From positions 33,282,106 through 33,346,105 of the forward strand of contig OZ020303.1 of NCBI GenBank assembly GCA_963971305.1: a stretch of DNA of 64,000 bases, given 5' to 3'. This document shows, piece by piece, positions 20,391 to 34,655 of this stretch; position 1 is the stretch's first letter; every line of letters starts with the position of its first letter. This stretch comes from Arcuatula senhousia. Lineage: Eukaryota > Mollusca > Bivalvia > Mytilida > Mytilidae. A model generated the notes under the pieces. That model did not search any database. It was not told the DNA's origin and saw only the letters and a program-made list of their open reading frames with translations. Position numbers and translations under genes: made by a program.

Positions 20391-23300
20391 TTTTATTTAT
20401 TATTTCTATAGTTTTTATTTATCATGTTTTTCATGGTATTCATTCTTTGGTGTTCATTCAGCTCAAAATCAAGTAAAATTTTAAAGATAAAATAAAAACA
20501 GTTGTATAACCTATCCCTAATGACTATTCCAAAATAAATCTCTTTCTAAAAATGTTAAATGAGCAGTGATAAAAACAATTCTTAGTTCAATTAAAAAAAC
20601 CTGATTTAATTCAAATTATATTCTTAAATTTGTTACAACTGGTACATTCTGGTAACCAAAAAAAAAATAAGGGAAAACCAGATTTAATTATTTTATACAT
20701 TCAAGTTTAAATTTGTCCTAATGATAAGTTGATAAGCTTTTCACAAGACCTAGATTTAAAGAATTTGTAAGGGTTACACCTAATTATTTAGATTGAGAAA
20801 GTATTATTATTTGGGGATCCATGATAATTTTAGATATTTCCAGAGTTCAATTAAAATTAAATCATCAATTTATTTTTATCTGAACTGACCAGTCTTGAAC
20901 AGTTAATTAGTAGTCCTAACATTTAAAAAAAAAAAGGACAAATGTAGTAGTGGTTTCTAAACTAAAGTAGAGTAAAGGATTTGATTAAAACATGATATAT
21001 GTTTTCTGTTTAAAATCGTCTCGTCCTGATTTTTGGTTCTTAAGGCTACAGCACCCATTTATTTTGCCTATGTTGTTTAACCAAACTATAACCAAACATA
21101 ATGGCTGATTTAAAAAATTGCACCATCCGGATTTTTAAGAAATTGCATACACTTCATCAATACCTTATTACGATAGATATTACAAAATCCCAGGAAAAAG
21201 GATTGCCTCAACATACCGTTGTCACATGAAAAACAAACAAAATGGTTGACACTCTGTAAAAGTGAAAGTAGAATACCAAAAAATGACCTCTGAACTTTGG
21301 TCAATTTACAACTTCCCTATGAATGAACATGCAATTTGACTTAATCACACCAGTATTTGAACATTCTTCAATGGGAATCAACTTTAAAAATCTCACAGTT
21401 TGCAACATAAACAACTTTTAAAATTTTTTCAAAAATACCTCTATTTTTTTATTAGGAACTATATTCGTAGACCACGAACAAAGGGAATTAATTGGGATAT
21501 GTAGCCTATTAGAGCCTACATACTTTAATAAAGTCTATATTACTTCATAGAAACACTCACAGATATATGTCAAGCAACACTACCAAGTTTCATAACATTT
21601 ACTTCAACAGAAAAAAAGTTACAACACATTTTGCAGAAGCAGTCAACAAAGGAAAAATCAATTATATTATCAATATAACAAGAAGCATTACACAAAACCA
21701 CCTATACTAAAACATCAATAACTTTCATAATATTAGTTGTATCTTTATGGAATAAATTGTGTTTTGTTGCTAAAACTCTGTTCTAATTTATACACCTACC
21801 TAAATTAAAATTTATATTAAGATTTAATTTTAAAAAATTAAAAAAGTTGAAAATGCTGAAAATACCAATTTAATTATTTTAAAATTCAATTAAAAATACT
21901 AAAGAGGGACTTTTTGAAAAGTTTTTATCGTAAAAAACTTTTAAAACATAACAGTAATAAGTTTATGCTCAAACCGTTAAACTAACTTATGTGTTTAAGT
22001 AGTTGAGGTCTTAAAACAATAATCCAATAAAACTGTCATTTAGTAATTATCTCCCTTTTGAAACCACTAAGCAAATAGACTGTTTTCTCAATTAAACAAT
22101 TAAAATGCATTCAATTCTTTTTACTTTTAACATTTTTATGAAGTATACTAATTTTTTAGCCCAATTTACTAATAAAAAATCACTTGGAATGAATAAAGAA
22201 AATAATTTAAAAAATAATATAAAGTTTAACTGCTAAAAAATATTGGATTATTATTTTTAAAATACTTTTAAGTAAAGAAAAAAAAATATAAAAAATATGT
22301 TAAGACTACTGAAGTATGTTGATAATAACTGTATTAACTATAAAAGATTAGACATATGGAATAAATGTACAAAAATTATTTTCAAAGGGTACCCCCTGCA
22401 TGGCTGTTTCAAGACAAACACAGTCATGCCCATCTATCCATTAACTAAATCATACAGTGGTTCTGCTATCTTTGCAATCTAATACTAATGAAAAAGTATA
22501 AAAGTTGTTACATTCATATACTTTGAATAAAATAAAATTTATATAGTTCATAGTTATGTTTAAGAAAATATCTGTATCTTGAAAAATAGAAAGGCAGCAT
22601 TATGTAAACATTCAATAGTTTTTAAACAATTAACAGATTTTTTTTCGTGATACATGCAAAATAAACACTGAGCAATGCTTGTTGTAGAATTCGAACGTTC
22701 ATTCAGGATTATTGTTATAAAGTATTAAAAATGTCTCTGAAAAAAGAATTAAGTTTTGATTCACCATAAGAGTTATTTAAAAGGTATCAAAAGTAACTTT
22801 GAGAAAGCCAAGCAATTTATAATGGATGCACAGGGAGTATTCGCCATTGCTATGCGTTCGTCAATTTCTGTGTCTGAATAAAAAAAACAGACTATTGAAA
22901 CAGCTTAACAGACTTAAAATTATCATTCTTAAATCTTTGTACAATTTAAAAAAAATTCTCAACTCACATGTTGAAACATCTGAATTGAAGATAAAATAAT
23001 GTATCTGATGTCTAAATATTTAAAAAAAAAAAAATTTTTTAACAGTTTTTTTATCAAAAAAGCATAAATTTGTTCAAAAAATATTTTTAAAAGGCCTGTA
23101 AATTATAGTCTGTTGCTGGGTGTTTGTCATTACATATGGGCTTTTAGTGTAAGAACTACTACTCTTTGAATCATCTTTGTTGTGATTGTCGCCTAATCTT
23201 AGGCGTAACTGAAAGTAATTAAGAAAATTGCATGACTTGTTGTTCCGTAGTTTATCTGGATACTTAAAAGCTACAAAGCACTGAGTATTCTAGTATGGAT

Positions 23301-23579
23301 GAGCCATTTAAAAACGGGTTGTGCAATTTTCAAAATAATCTTCAGTTATGTTTAAGATTAGGTTGTGCAGTCTAAATGCCTATGGTTCTGTAATAGTTTT
23401 TTCACAGCCTGTGCATGGTGTGTCATTTATATTTGTGTCAGTTGATAGAAAACCTGGTCAAAATTGCCTTATTGTCATCACTTACCATCAGTCTGTTGTC
23501 TGTAAGTAAATGTTGAAATTGAAAACAAATGTACAAGACTGTATGTGACATGACAGGGCCAATGACCCATTTACAATAA

Positions 23580-23890
23580 TTCAATTATATATTTGGCAAT
23601 CAAATCAATGACATGTTTGGCAATCAAAAGCAATGACATATTGGACAATCAAATAATTGATATTTTAAGCAATCAAAATCATTGACATTTTATGCAATCA
23701 TAAAAAATGATATTTCAGGAAGTGAAAATCATTCACATTTGGGGACATCAATGTATTGGTCAGAAAAAAAATCAATGACATTTTGTAAATTAAAATTAAA
23801 TGATGATAGGAAGTCAACATCCAGGACATGTTTTTGTCAAATAAAGTCAATGACATATCAGGAAGTCCTTCAATGACATATCAAGAGGTC
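23580..23890 (+). repeat. Degenerate 25-35-bp minisatellite inside the tandem unit
   Basis: Repeats of the form TTTGGCAATCAAATCAATGACA, with variants GGACAATCAAATAATTGATA, AAGCAATCAAAATCATTGACA and CAGGAAGTC..CAATGACA. The same stretch is carried in units 2 (28088-28398) and 3 (32596-32906). It pre-dates the amplification. Confidence 0.7.
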
Positions 23891-24739
23891 AAAATCATTT
23901 ACCTACATAAAAATATAGGGTGAGCAATTTGGATCTCCTGAGACCATGTCTAACTCCAACCTTAAGGTTAAAGGATGGGTTATGTCTGTCTTCTGTTCCA
24001 GGGTATATGTTACTAGAATTTATTCTCATTTTTTCAGGGTTGGGACCCACTTTTTTATCTAAATCAATTAGAGGGTCAATTAGATTCTGTTCTCTTTTTA
24101 CCTAAAAGTTAAAAACTATAACCATGGGAGGGGTGTGGGGTCACATAGACATACATGTGGATAGCAGAGGTTTTTATTTGTGAGCATAGATAATTTTTAT
24201 TTTATTTTGATGTGGTATAATTTCTCTTTGATATAATGATAGGATCTTGTTGTCTTTGTTGGTCATAAATTTTCAGCCACATTTCAGCCCAAGGCAAAGG
24301 TTTGTTGATCTTGATGTATTTTTCAGTCTTATTTGTTTGTTTAATTTTTTGTTTAACTGCTGTAATAGTTTTTTCCCTAAAAGCTCATACGTCGGAGACT
24401 TGGGTGAGTTAACATTAATTTGTGCATCCTTAAACTATCGGTAAATTTTTGTAAACATTAATTTCCTTAAACTATCGGTAAGTTTTAAGTTTAACAATTT
24501 TACTAATTTCTTCTTTCATTTAAATAGATTTTTCCTGACTATTTATTTGCTTAGACATTTTATTAATTTTTGTTAAAGTGTACTAAGTTTTTCTCTTACC
24601 TCTATCAAAGAAGTAAATCATTTTTCCTATAATTTGATTAAAGAATCATACATATTTTAGTTTTTCATTCATATTTTTCTATGACTAATGAAAGTTTCCC
24701 ATGCCATTTTCTAATGAACGTTTATGTTTATAATTTTAG

Positions 24740-24900
24740 GAAAGCCTGAGTATGAGACAATCAAAGTTGACGAGTCCACATCAATGTCAGGTGCCCCAAC
24801 AAGCTTCAATGGACAGGGATCCAATCAATTTCAGTCCATCGGCATCTCAGAAAATAACATGGCTATGATCAATCAAGATGAACACTTACGTACGCTGTTG
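24740..24900 (+). pseudogene. 5' fragment of the host exon (copy 1)
   Basis: It has an intact acceptor, then KPEYETIKVDESTSMSG through DEHLRTLL, identical in protein to the complete exon, then FYLLFL and a stop at 24919-24921. If spliced in, it would end the protein early. No donor site follows at the right place, so it could act only as an alternative terminal exon. Confidence 0.85.
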
Positions 24901-27900
24901 TTTTATTTATTATTTCTATAGTTTTTATTTATCATGTTTTTCATGGTATTCATTCTTTGGTGTTCATTCAGCTCAAAATCAAGTAAAATTTTAAAGATAA
25001 AATAAAAACAGTTGTATAACCTATCCCTAATGACTATTCCAAAATAAATCTCTTTCTAAAAATGTTAAATGAGCAGTGATAAAAACAATTCTTAGTTCAA
25101 TTAAAAAAACCTGATTTAATTCAAATTATATTCTTAAATTTGTTACAACTGGTACATTCTGGTAACCAAAAAAAAAGTAAGGGAAAACCAGATTTAATTA
25201 TTTTATACATTCAAGTTTAAATTTGTCCTAATGATAAGTTGATAAGCTTTTCACAAGACCTAGATTTAAAGAATTTGTAAGGGTTACACCTTATTATTTA
25301 GATTGAGAAAGTATTATTATTTAGGGATCCATGATAATTTTAGACATTTCCAGAGTTCAATTAAAATTAAATCATCAATTTATTTTTATCTGAACTGACC
25401 AGTCTTGAACAGTTAATTAGTAGTCCTAACATTTAAAAAAAAGGACAAATGTAGTAGTGGTTTCTAAACTAAAGTAGAGTAAAGGATTTGATTAAAACAT
25501 GATATATGTTTTCTGTTTAAAATCGTCTCGTCCTGATTTTTGGTTCTTAAGGCTACAGCACCCATTTATTTTGCCTATGTTGTTTAACCAAACTATAACC
25601 AAACATAATGGCTGATTTAAAAAAATGCACCATCCGGATTTTTAAGAAATTGCATACACTTCATCAATACCTTATTACGATAGATATTACAAACTCCCAG
25701 GAAAAAGGATTGCCTCAACATACCGTTGTCACATGAAAAACAAACAAAATGGTTGACACTCTGTAAAAGTGAAAGTAGAATACCAAAAAATGACCTCTGA
25801 ACTTTGGTCAATTTACAACTTCCCTATGAATGAACATGCAATTTGACTTAATCACACCAGTATTTGAACATTCTTCAATGGGAATCAACTTTAAAAATCT
25901 CACAGTTTGCAACATAAACAACTTTTAAAATTTTTTCAAAAATACCTCTATTTTTTATTAGGAACTATATTCGTAGACCACGAACAAAGGGAATTAATTG
26001 GGATATGTAGCCTATTAGAGCCTACATACTTTAATAAAGTCTATATTACTTCATAGAAACACTCACAGATATATGTCAAGCAACACTACCAAGTTTCATA
26101 ACATTTACTTCAACAGAAAAAAAAGTTACAACACAGTTTGCAGAAGCAGTCAACAAAGGAAAAATCAATTATATTATCAATATAACAAGAAGCATTACAC
26201 AAAACCACCTATACTAAAACATCAATAATTTTCATAATATTAGTTGTATCTTTATGGAATAAATTGTGTTTTGTTGCTAAAACTCTGTTCTAATTTATAC
26301 ACCTACATAAATTAAAATTTATATTAAGATTTAATTTTAAAAAATTAAAAAAGTTGAAAATGCTGAAAATACCAATTTAATTATTTTAAAATTCAATTAA
26401 AAATACTAAAGAGGGACTTTTTGAAAAGTTTTTATCGTAAAAAACTTTTAAAACATAACAGTAATAAGTTTATGCTCAAACCGTTAAACTAACTTATGTG
26501 TTTAAGTAGTTGAGGTCTTAAAACAATAATCCAATAAAACTGTCATTTAGTAATTATCTCCCTTTTGAAACCACTAAGCAAATAGACTGTTTTCTCAATT
26601 AAACAATTAAAATGCATTCAATTCTTTTTACTTTTAACATTTTTATGAAGTATACTAATTTTTTAGCCCAATTTACTAATAAAAAATCACTTGGAATGAA
26701 TAAAGAAAATAATTTAAAAAATAATATAAAGTTTAACTGCTAAAAAATATTGGAAATATTATTTTTAAAATACTTTTAAGTAAAGAAAAAAAAATATAAA
26801 AAATATGTTAAGACTACTGAAGTATGTTGATAATAACTGTATTAACTATAAAAGATTAGACATATGGAATAAATGTACAAAAATTATTTTCAAAGGGTAC
26901 CCCCTGCATGGCTGTTTCAAGACAAACACAGTCATGCCCATCTATCCATTAACTAAATCATACAGTGGTTCTGCTATCTTTGCAATCTAATACTAATGAA
27001 AAAGTATAAAAGTTGTTACATTCATATACTTTGAATAAAATAAAATTTATATAGTTCAAAATTATCTTTAAGAAAATATCTGTATCTTGAAAAATAGAAA
27101 GGCAGCATTATGTAAACATTCAATAGTTTTTAAACAATTAACAGATTTTTTTTCGTGATACATGCAAAATAAACACTGAGCAATGCTTGTTGTAGAATTC
27201 GAACGTTCATTCAGGATTATTGTTATAAAGTATTAAAAATGTCTCTGAAAAAAGAATTAAGTTTTGATTCACCATAAGAGTTATTTAAAAGGTATCAAAA
27301 GTAACTTTGAGAAAGCCAAGCAATTTATAATGGATGCACAGGGAGTATTCGCCATTGCTATGCGTTCGTCAATTTCTGTGTCTGAATAAAAAAAACAGAC
27401 TATTGAAACAGCTTAACAGACTTAAAATTATCATTCTTAAATCTTTGTACAATTTAAAAAAAATTCTCAACTCACATGTTGAAACATCTGATTTGAAGAT
27501 AAAATAATGTATCTGATGTCTAAATATTTAAAAAAAAAAAAATTTTTAACAGTTTTTTTTATCAAAAAAGCATAAATTTGTTCAAAAAATATTTTTAAAA
27601 GGCCTGTAAATTATAGTCTGTTGCTGGGTGTTTGTCATTACATATGGGCTTTTAGTGTAAGAACTACTACTCTTTGAATCATCTTTGTTGTGATTGTCGC
27701 CTAATCTTAGGCGTAACTGAAAGTAATTAAGAAAATTGCATGACTTGTTGTTCCGTAGTTTATCTGGATACTTAAAAGCTACAAAGCACTGAGTATTCTA
27801 GTATGGATGAGCCATTTAAAAACGGGTTGTGCAATTTTCAAAATAATCTTCAGTTATGTTTAAGATTAGGTTGTGCAGTCTAAATGCCTATGGTTCTGTA

Positions 27901-29408
27901 ATAGTTTTTTCACAGCCTGTGCATGGTGTGTCATTTATATTTGTGTCAGTTGATAGAAAACTTGGTCAAAATTGCCTTATTGTCATCACTTACCATCAGT
28001 CTGTTGTCTGTAAGTAAATGTTGAAATTGAAAACAAATGTACAAGACTGTATGTGACATGACAGGGCCAATGACCCATTTACAATAATTCAATTATATAT
28101 TTGGCAATCAAATCAATGACATGTTTGGCAATCAAAAGCAATGACATATTGGACAATCAAATAATTGATATTTTAAGCAATCAAAATCATTGACATTTTA
28201 TGCAATCATAAAAAATGATATTTCAGGAAGTGAAAATCATTCACATTTGGGGACATCAATGTATTGGTCAGAAAAAAAATCAATGACATTTTGTAAATTA
28301 AAATTAAATGATGATAGGAAGTCAACATCCAGGACATGTTTTTGTCAAATAAAGTCAATGACATATCAGGAAGTCCTTCAATGACATATCAAGAGGTCAA
28401 AATCATTTACCTACATAAAAATATAGGGTGAGCAATTTGGATCTCCTGAGACCATGTCTAACTCCAACCTTAAGGTTAAAGGATGGGTTATGTCTGTCTT
28501 CTGTTCCAGGGTATATGTTACTAGAATTTATTCTCATTTTTTCAGGGTTGGGACCCACTTTTTTATCTAAATCAATTAGAGGGTCAATTAGATTCTGTTC
28601 TCTTTTTACCTAAAAGTTAAAAACTATAACCATGGGAGGGGTGTGGGGTCACATAGACATACATGTGGATAGCAGAGGTTTTTATTTGTGAGCATAGATA
28701 ATTTTTATTTTATTTTGATGTGGTATAATTTCTCTTTGATATAATGATAGGATCTTGTTGTCTTTGTTGGTCATAAATTTTCAGCCACATTTCAGCCCAA
28801 GGCAAAGGTTTGTTGATCTTGATGTATTTTTCAGTCTTATTTGTTTGTTTAATTTTTTGTTTAACTGCTGTAATAGTTTTTTCCCTAAAAGCTCATACGT
28901 CGGAGACTTGGGTGAGTTAACATTAATTTGTGCATCCTTAAACTATCGGTAAATTTTTGTAAACATTAATTTCCTTAAACTATCGGTAAGTTTTAAGTTT
29001 AACAATTTTACTAATTTCTTCTTTCATTTAAATAGATTTTTCCTGACTATTTATTTGCTTAGACATTTTATTAATTTTTGTTAAAGTGTACTAAGTTTTT
29101 CTCTTACCTCTATCAAAGAAGTAAATCATTTTTCCTATAATTTGATTAAAGAATCATACATATTTTAGTTTTTCATTCATATTTTTCTATGACTAATGAA
29201 AGTTTCCCATGCCATTTTCTAATGAACGTTTATGTTTATAATTTTAGGAAAGCCTGAGTATGAGACAATCAAAGTTGACGAGTCCACATCAATGTCAGGT
29301 GCCCCAACAAGCTTCAATGGACAGGGATCCAATCAATTTCAGTCCATCGGCATCTCAGAAAATAACATGGCTATGATCAATCAAGATGAACACTTACGTA
29401 CGCTGTTG
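24901..29408 (+). repeat. Tandem unit 2 of the 4.51-kb host segment
   Basis: Length 4508. It differs from unit 3 by very few bases along most of its length, for example sharing the same variants GTAAGGG near 25177 and TTAGACATTTCC near 25341 that differ from unit 1. Units 2 and 3 are therefore the most recent duplication. Confidence 0.95.
29248..29408 (+). pseudogene. 5' fragment of the host exon (copy 2)
   Basis: Same structure and protein sequence as the copy at 24740: acceptor, KPEYETIKVDESTSMSG to DEHLRTLL, then early stop at 29427-29429. Confidence 0.85.
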
Positions 29409-32400
29409 TTTTATTTATTATTTCTATAGTTTTTATTTATCATGTTTTTCATGGTATTCATTCTTTGGTGTTCATTCAGCTCAAAATCAAGTAAAATTTT
29501 AAAGATAAAATAAAAACAGTTGTATAACCTATCCCTAATGACTATTCCAAAATAAATCTCTTTCTAAAAATGTTAAATGAGCAGTGATAAAAACAATTCT
29601 TAGTTCAATTAAAAAAACCTGATTTAATTCAAATTATATTCTTAAATTTGTTACAACTGGTACATTCTGGTAACCAAAAAAAAAGTAAGGGAAAACCAGA
29701 TTTAATTATTTTATACATTCAAGTTTAAATTTGTCCTAATGATAAGTTGATAAGCTTTTCACAAGACCTAGATTTAAAGAATTTGTAAGGGTTACACCTT
29801 ATTATTTAGATTGAGAAAGTATTATTATTTAGGGATCCATGATAATTTTAGACATTTCCAGAGTTCAATTAAAATTAAATCATCAATTTATTTTTATCTG
29901 AACTGACCAGTCTTGAACAGTTAATTAGTAGTCCTAACATTTAAAAAAAAGGACAAATGTAGTAGTGGTTTCTAAACTAAAGTAGAGTAAAGGATTTGAT
30001 TAAAACATGATATATGTTTTCTGTTTAAAATCGTCTCGTCCTGATTTTTGGTTCTTAAGGCTACAGCACCCATTTATTTTGCCTATGTTGTTTAACCAAA
30101 CTATAACCAAACATAATGGCTGATTTAAAAAAATGCACCATCCGGATTTTTAAGAAATTGCATACACTTCATCAATACCTTATTACGATAGATATTACAA
30201 ACTCCCAGGAAAAAGGATTGCCTCAACATACCGTTGTCACATGAAAAACAAACAAAATGGTTGACACTCTGTAAAAGTGAAAGTAGAATACCAAAAAATG
30301 ACCTCTGAACTTTGGTCAATTTACAACTTCCCTATGAATGAACATGCAATTTGACTTAATCACACCAGTATTTGAACATTCTTCAATGGGAATCAACTTT
30401 AAAAATCTCACAGTTTGCAACATAAACAACTTTTAAAATTTTTTCAAAAATACCTCTATTTTTTATTAGGAACTATATTCGTAGACCACGAACAAAGGGA
30501 ATTAATTGGGATATGTAGCCTATTAGAGCCTACATACTTTAATAAAGTCTATATTACTTCATAGAAACACTCACAGATATATGTCAAGCAACACTACCAA
30601 GTTTCATAACATTTACTTCAACAGAAAAAAAAGTTACAACACAGTTTGCAGAAGCAGTCAACAAAGGAAAAATCAATTATATTATCAATATAACAAGAAG
30701 CATTACACAAAACCACCTATACTAAAACATCAATAATTTTCATAATATTAGTTGTATCTTTATGGAATAAATTGTGTTTTGTTGCTAAAACTCTGTTCTA
30801 ATTTATACACCTACATAAATTAAAATTTATATTAAGATTTAATTTTAAAAAATTAAAAAAGTTGAAAATGCTGAAAATACCAATTTAATTATTTTAAAAT
30901 TCAATTAAAAATACTAAAGAGGGACTTTTTGAAAAGTTTTTATCGTAAAAAACTTTTAAAACATAACAGTAATAAGTTTATGCTCAAACCGTTAAACTAA
31001 CTTATGTGTTTAAGTAGTTGAGGTCTTAAAACAATAATCCAATAAAACTGTCATTTAGTAATTATCTCCCTTTTGAAACCACTAAGCAAATAGACTGTTT
31101 TCTCAATTAAACAATTAAAATGCATTCAATTCTTTTTACTTTTAACATTTTTATGAAGTATACTAATTTTTTAGCCCAATTTACTAATAAAAAATCACTT
31201 GGAATGAATAAAGAAAATAATTTAAAAAATAATATAAAGTTTAACTGCTAAAAAATATTGGAAATATTATTTTTAAAATACTTTTAAGTAAAGAAAAAAA
31301 AATATAAAAAATATGTTAAGACTACTGAAGTATGTTGATAATAACTGTATTAACTATAAAAGATTAGACATATGGAATAAATGTACAAAAATTATTTTCA
31401 AAGGGTACCCCCTGCATGGCTGTTTCAAGACAAACACAGTCATGCCCATCTATCCATTAACTAAATCATACAGTGGTTCTGCTATCTTTGCAATCTAATA
31501 CTAATGAAAAAGTATAAAAGTTGTTACATTCATATACTTTGAATAAAATAAAATTTATATAGTTCAAAATTATCTTTAAGAAAATATCTGTATCTTGAAA
31601 AATAGAAAGGCAGCATTATGTAAACATTCAATAGTTTTTAAACAATTAACAGATTTTTTTTCGTGATACATGCAAAATAAACACTGAGCAATGCTTGTTG
31701 TAGAATTCGAACGTTCATTCAGGATTATTGTTATAAAGTATTAAAAATGTCTCTGAAAAAAGAATTAAGTTTTGATTCACCATAAGAGTTATTTAAAAGG
31801 TATCAAAAGTAACTTTGAGAAAGCCAAGCAATTTATAATGGATGCACAGGGAGTATTCGCCATTGCTATGCGTTCGTCAATTTCTGTGTCTGAATAAAAA
31901 AAACAGACTATTGAAACAGCTTAACAGACTTAAAATTATCATTCTTAAATCTTTGTACAATTTAAAAAAAATTCTCAACTCACATGTTGAAACATCTGAT
32001 TTGAAGATAAAATAATGTATCTGATGTCTAAATATTTAAAAAAAAAAAAATTTTTAACAGTTTTTTTTATCAAAAAAGCATAAATTTGTTCAAAAAATAT
32101 TTTTAAAAGGCCTGTAAATTATAGTCTGTTGCTGGGTGTTTGTCATTACATATGGGCTTTTAGTGTAAGAACTACTACTCTTTGAATCATCTTTGTTGTG
32201 ATTGTCGCCTAATCTTAGGCGTAACTGAAAGTAATTAAGAAAATTGCATGACTTGTTGTTCCGTAGTTTATCTGGATACTTAAAAGCTACAAAGCACTGA
32301 GTATTCTAGTATGGATGAGCCATTTAAAAACGGGTTGTGCAATTTTCAAAATAATCTTCAGTTATGTTTAAGATTAGGTTGTGCAGTCTAAATGCCTATG

Positions 32401-33920
32401 GTTCTGTAATAGTTTTTTCACAGCCTGTGCATGGTGTGTCATTTATATTTGTGTCAGTTGATAGAAAACTTGGTCAAAATTGCCTTATTGTCATCACTTA
32501 CCATCAGTCTGTTGTCTGTAAGTAAATGTTGAAATTGAAAACAAATGTACAAGACTGTATGTGACATGACAGGGCCAATGACCCATTTACAATAATTCAA
32601 TTATATATTTGGCAATCAAATCAATGACATGTTTGGCAATCAAAAGCAATGACATATTGGACAATCAAATAATTGATATTTTAAGCAATCAAAATCATTG
32701 ACATTTTATGCAATCATAAAAAATGATATTTCAGGAAGTGAAAATCATTCACATTTGGGGACATCAATGTATTGGTCAGAAAAAAAATCAATGACATTTT
32801 GTAAATTAAAATTAAATGATGATAGGAAGTCAACATCCAGGACATGTTTTTGTCAAATAAAGTCAATGACATATCAGGAAGTCCTTCAATGACATATCAA
32901 GAGGTCAAAATCATTTACCTACATAAAAATATAGGGTGAGCAATTTGGATCTCCTGAGACCATGTCTAACTCCAACCTTAAGGTTAAAGGATGGGTTATG
33001 TCTGTCTTCTGTTCCAGGGTATATGTTACTAGAATTTATTCTCATTTTTTCAGGGTTGGGACCCACTTTTTTATCTAAATCAATTAGAGGGTCAATTAGA
33101 TTCTGTTCTCTTTTTACCTAAAAGTTAAAAACTATAACCATGGTTGGGAGGGGTGTGGGGTCACATAGACATACATGTGGATAGCAGAGGTTTTTATTTG
33201 TGAGCATAGATAATTTTTATTTTATTTTGATTTGGTATAATTTCTCTTTGATATAATGATAGGATCTTGTTGTCTTTGTTGGTCATAAATTTTCAGCCAC
33301 ATTTCAGCCCAAGGCAAAGGTTTGTTGATCTTGATGTATTTTTCAGTCTTATTTGTTTGTTTAATTTTTTGTTTAACTGCTGTAATAGTTTTTTCCCTAA
33401 AAGCTCATACGTCGGAGACTTGGGTGAGTTAACATTAATTTGTGCATCCTTAAACTATCGGTAAATTTTTGTAAACATTAATTTCCTTAAACTATCGGTA
33501 AATTTTAAGTTTAACAATTTTACTAATTTCTTCTTTCATTTAAATAGATTTTTCCTGACTATTCATTTGCTTAGTGATTTTATTAATTTTTGTTTAAGTG
33601 TACTAAGTTTTTCTCTTACCTCTATCAAAGAAGTAAATCATTTTTCCTATAATTTGATTAAAGAATCATACATATTTTAGTTTTTCATTCATATTTTTCT
33701 ATGACTAATGAAAGTTTCCCATGCCATTTTCTAATGAACTTTTTTGTTTATAATTTTAGGAAAGCCTGAGTATGAGACAATCAAAGTTGACGAGTCCACA
33801 TCAATGTCAGGTGCCCCAACAAGCTTCAATGGACAGGGATCCAATCAATTTCAGTCCATCGGCATCTCAGAAAATAACATGGCCATGATCAATCAAGATG
33901 AACACTTACGTACGCTGTTG
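29409..33920 (+). repeat. Tandem unit 3 of the 4.51-kb host segment, joined to the complete exon
   Basis: Length 4512. Its last 600 bp carries a few differences from units 1 and 2, such as an extra four bases in CCATGGTTGGGAGG (33139-33152) and TTAGTGATTTT for TTAGACATTTT near 33573. This marks the part next to the full exon as the parental sequence. After ACGCTGTTG it continues into TGCCCTACAG, the rest of the exon. Confidence 0.95.
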
Positions 33921-34655
33921 TGCCCTACAGAGCAATCGTCAAGTTTAACATCAGGATACAGCAGTTCCAGTGCCCACTCTATGTCCGAATCATCGTGCAT
34001 CACATTACAGTCTGTACAGAGAGATATATCAGAGAAAGAAGATTCATCGGGATCAAGAGGTAGCCCCTGCTCAAGTGAGCAAAATTCATCATCAGAGTCT
34101 GCACAAAGCCGGAATCAAGAGTGTCCAAAAAGGGCAGCTTACAAATTTAAACATAACATTCAGAAAAGGTTTTCCCAAGAAGGAAAGCCCCATATGAAGA
34201 GTGATTCTTCATCAACAGATTCACCGGAAGATGACACAGAACAAGGAAGTAAGAAGATTAGAGTCTTTAGATTAGAGAGCCCAGAATCAGACTCTGTTCG
34301 TTACTTGGGTTCTGAAAACAGTTCTACAAATAGCTTTTGCAGTGGTATGAATAAGAATACAAAATATAAGAACATAAACAGTCGGAAGGAGAAGTTTGAC
34401 AGTAAACATGTGCCTCTTCCTGCATTTGTATTGCATCCATTAGGCACACACTATGTGCCAGTGACAATACATCCGAATCATTTCCGTCATGTTTTCAAAG
34501 ATGAGTCCAAGGGATCAACAGCATATCATCCAATCAGTATCCCTGTCAATTTCTGTGGACCAAGCATCTCCATCGAGACGCAAGTTGATCAGCACCTTCT
34601 GTGTGGAACAGATCATGAGAAGTCTGTACCGTACACAGACAGTTGCACGGGATGA
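33760..34655 (+). CDS. Last coding exon of an unrecognised Ser-rich nuclear-type protein
   Basis: Opens at the acceptor TTTATAATTTTAG|GA (the first two bases finish a codon) and runs about 298 codons to TGA at 34653. It begins KPEYETIKVDESTSMSGAP, then a Ser-rich stretch (SSSLTSGYSSSSAHSMSESS). Next come a basic patch, CPKRAAYKFKHNIQKRF, an acidic/Ser region (SSSTDSPEDDTEQGSKK), and a C-terminal block, VLHPLGTHYVPVTIHPNHF through GPSISIETQ, ending DSCTG. The C-terminal block is also the part best kept in the copy at 62080, so it is probably the functional core. Composition suggests a nuclear regulator. I considered the C-terminus of Orange-type bHLH repressors such as clockwork orange from the YKFK..I..RF and VLHP.GTHYVP motifs, but cannot confirm it. 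Upstream exons are not in the window. Three 5' fragments of this exon lie upstream. Confidence 0.75.

Larger units (their letters stand above)
20391..24900 (+). repeat. Tandem unit 1 of a 4.51-kb host segment
   Basis: Starts with TTTTATTTATTATTTC right after the partial exon and ends with the next partial exon (ACGTACGCTGTTG). It is about 99 percent identical by eye to units 2 and 3. Except for the exon piece at its end it is AT-rich intron-like DNA. The small frames it contains (for example at 22297-22482 plus and 21304-21110 minus) show no domain. They recur in the other units only because the whole unit was copied. Confidence 0.95.

Noticed and set aside
20391..33920. Small frames repeated in each 4.51-kb unit (for example near 22297, 21110, 23682, 24247)
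   Set aside because: Their conservation reflects recent DNA duplication. None shows a known domain or splice context.
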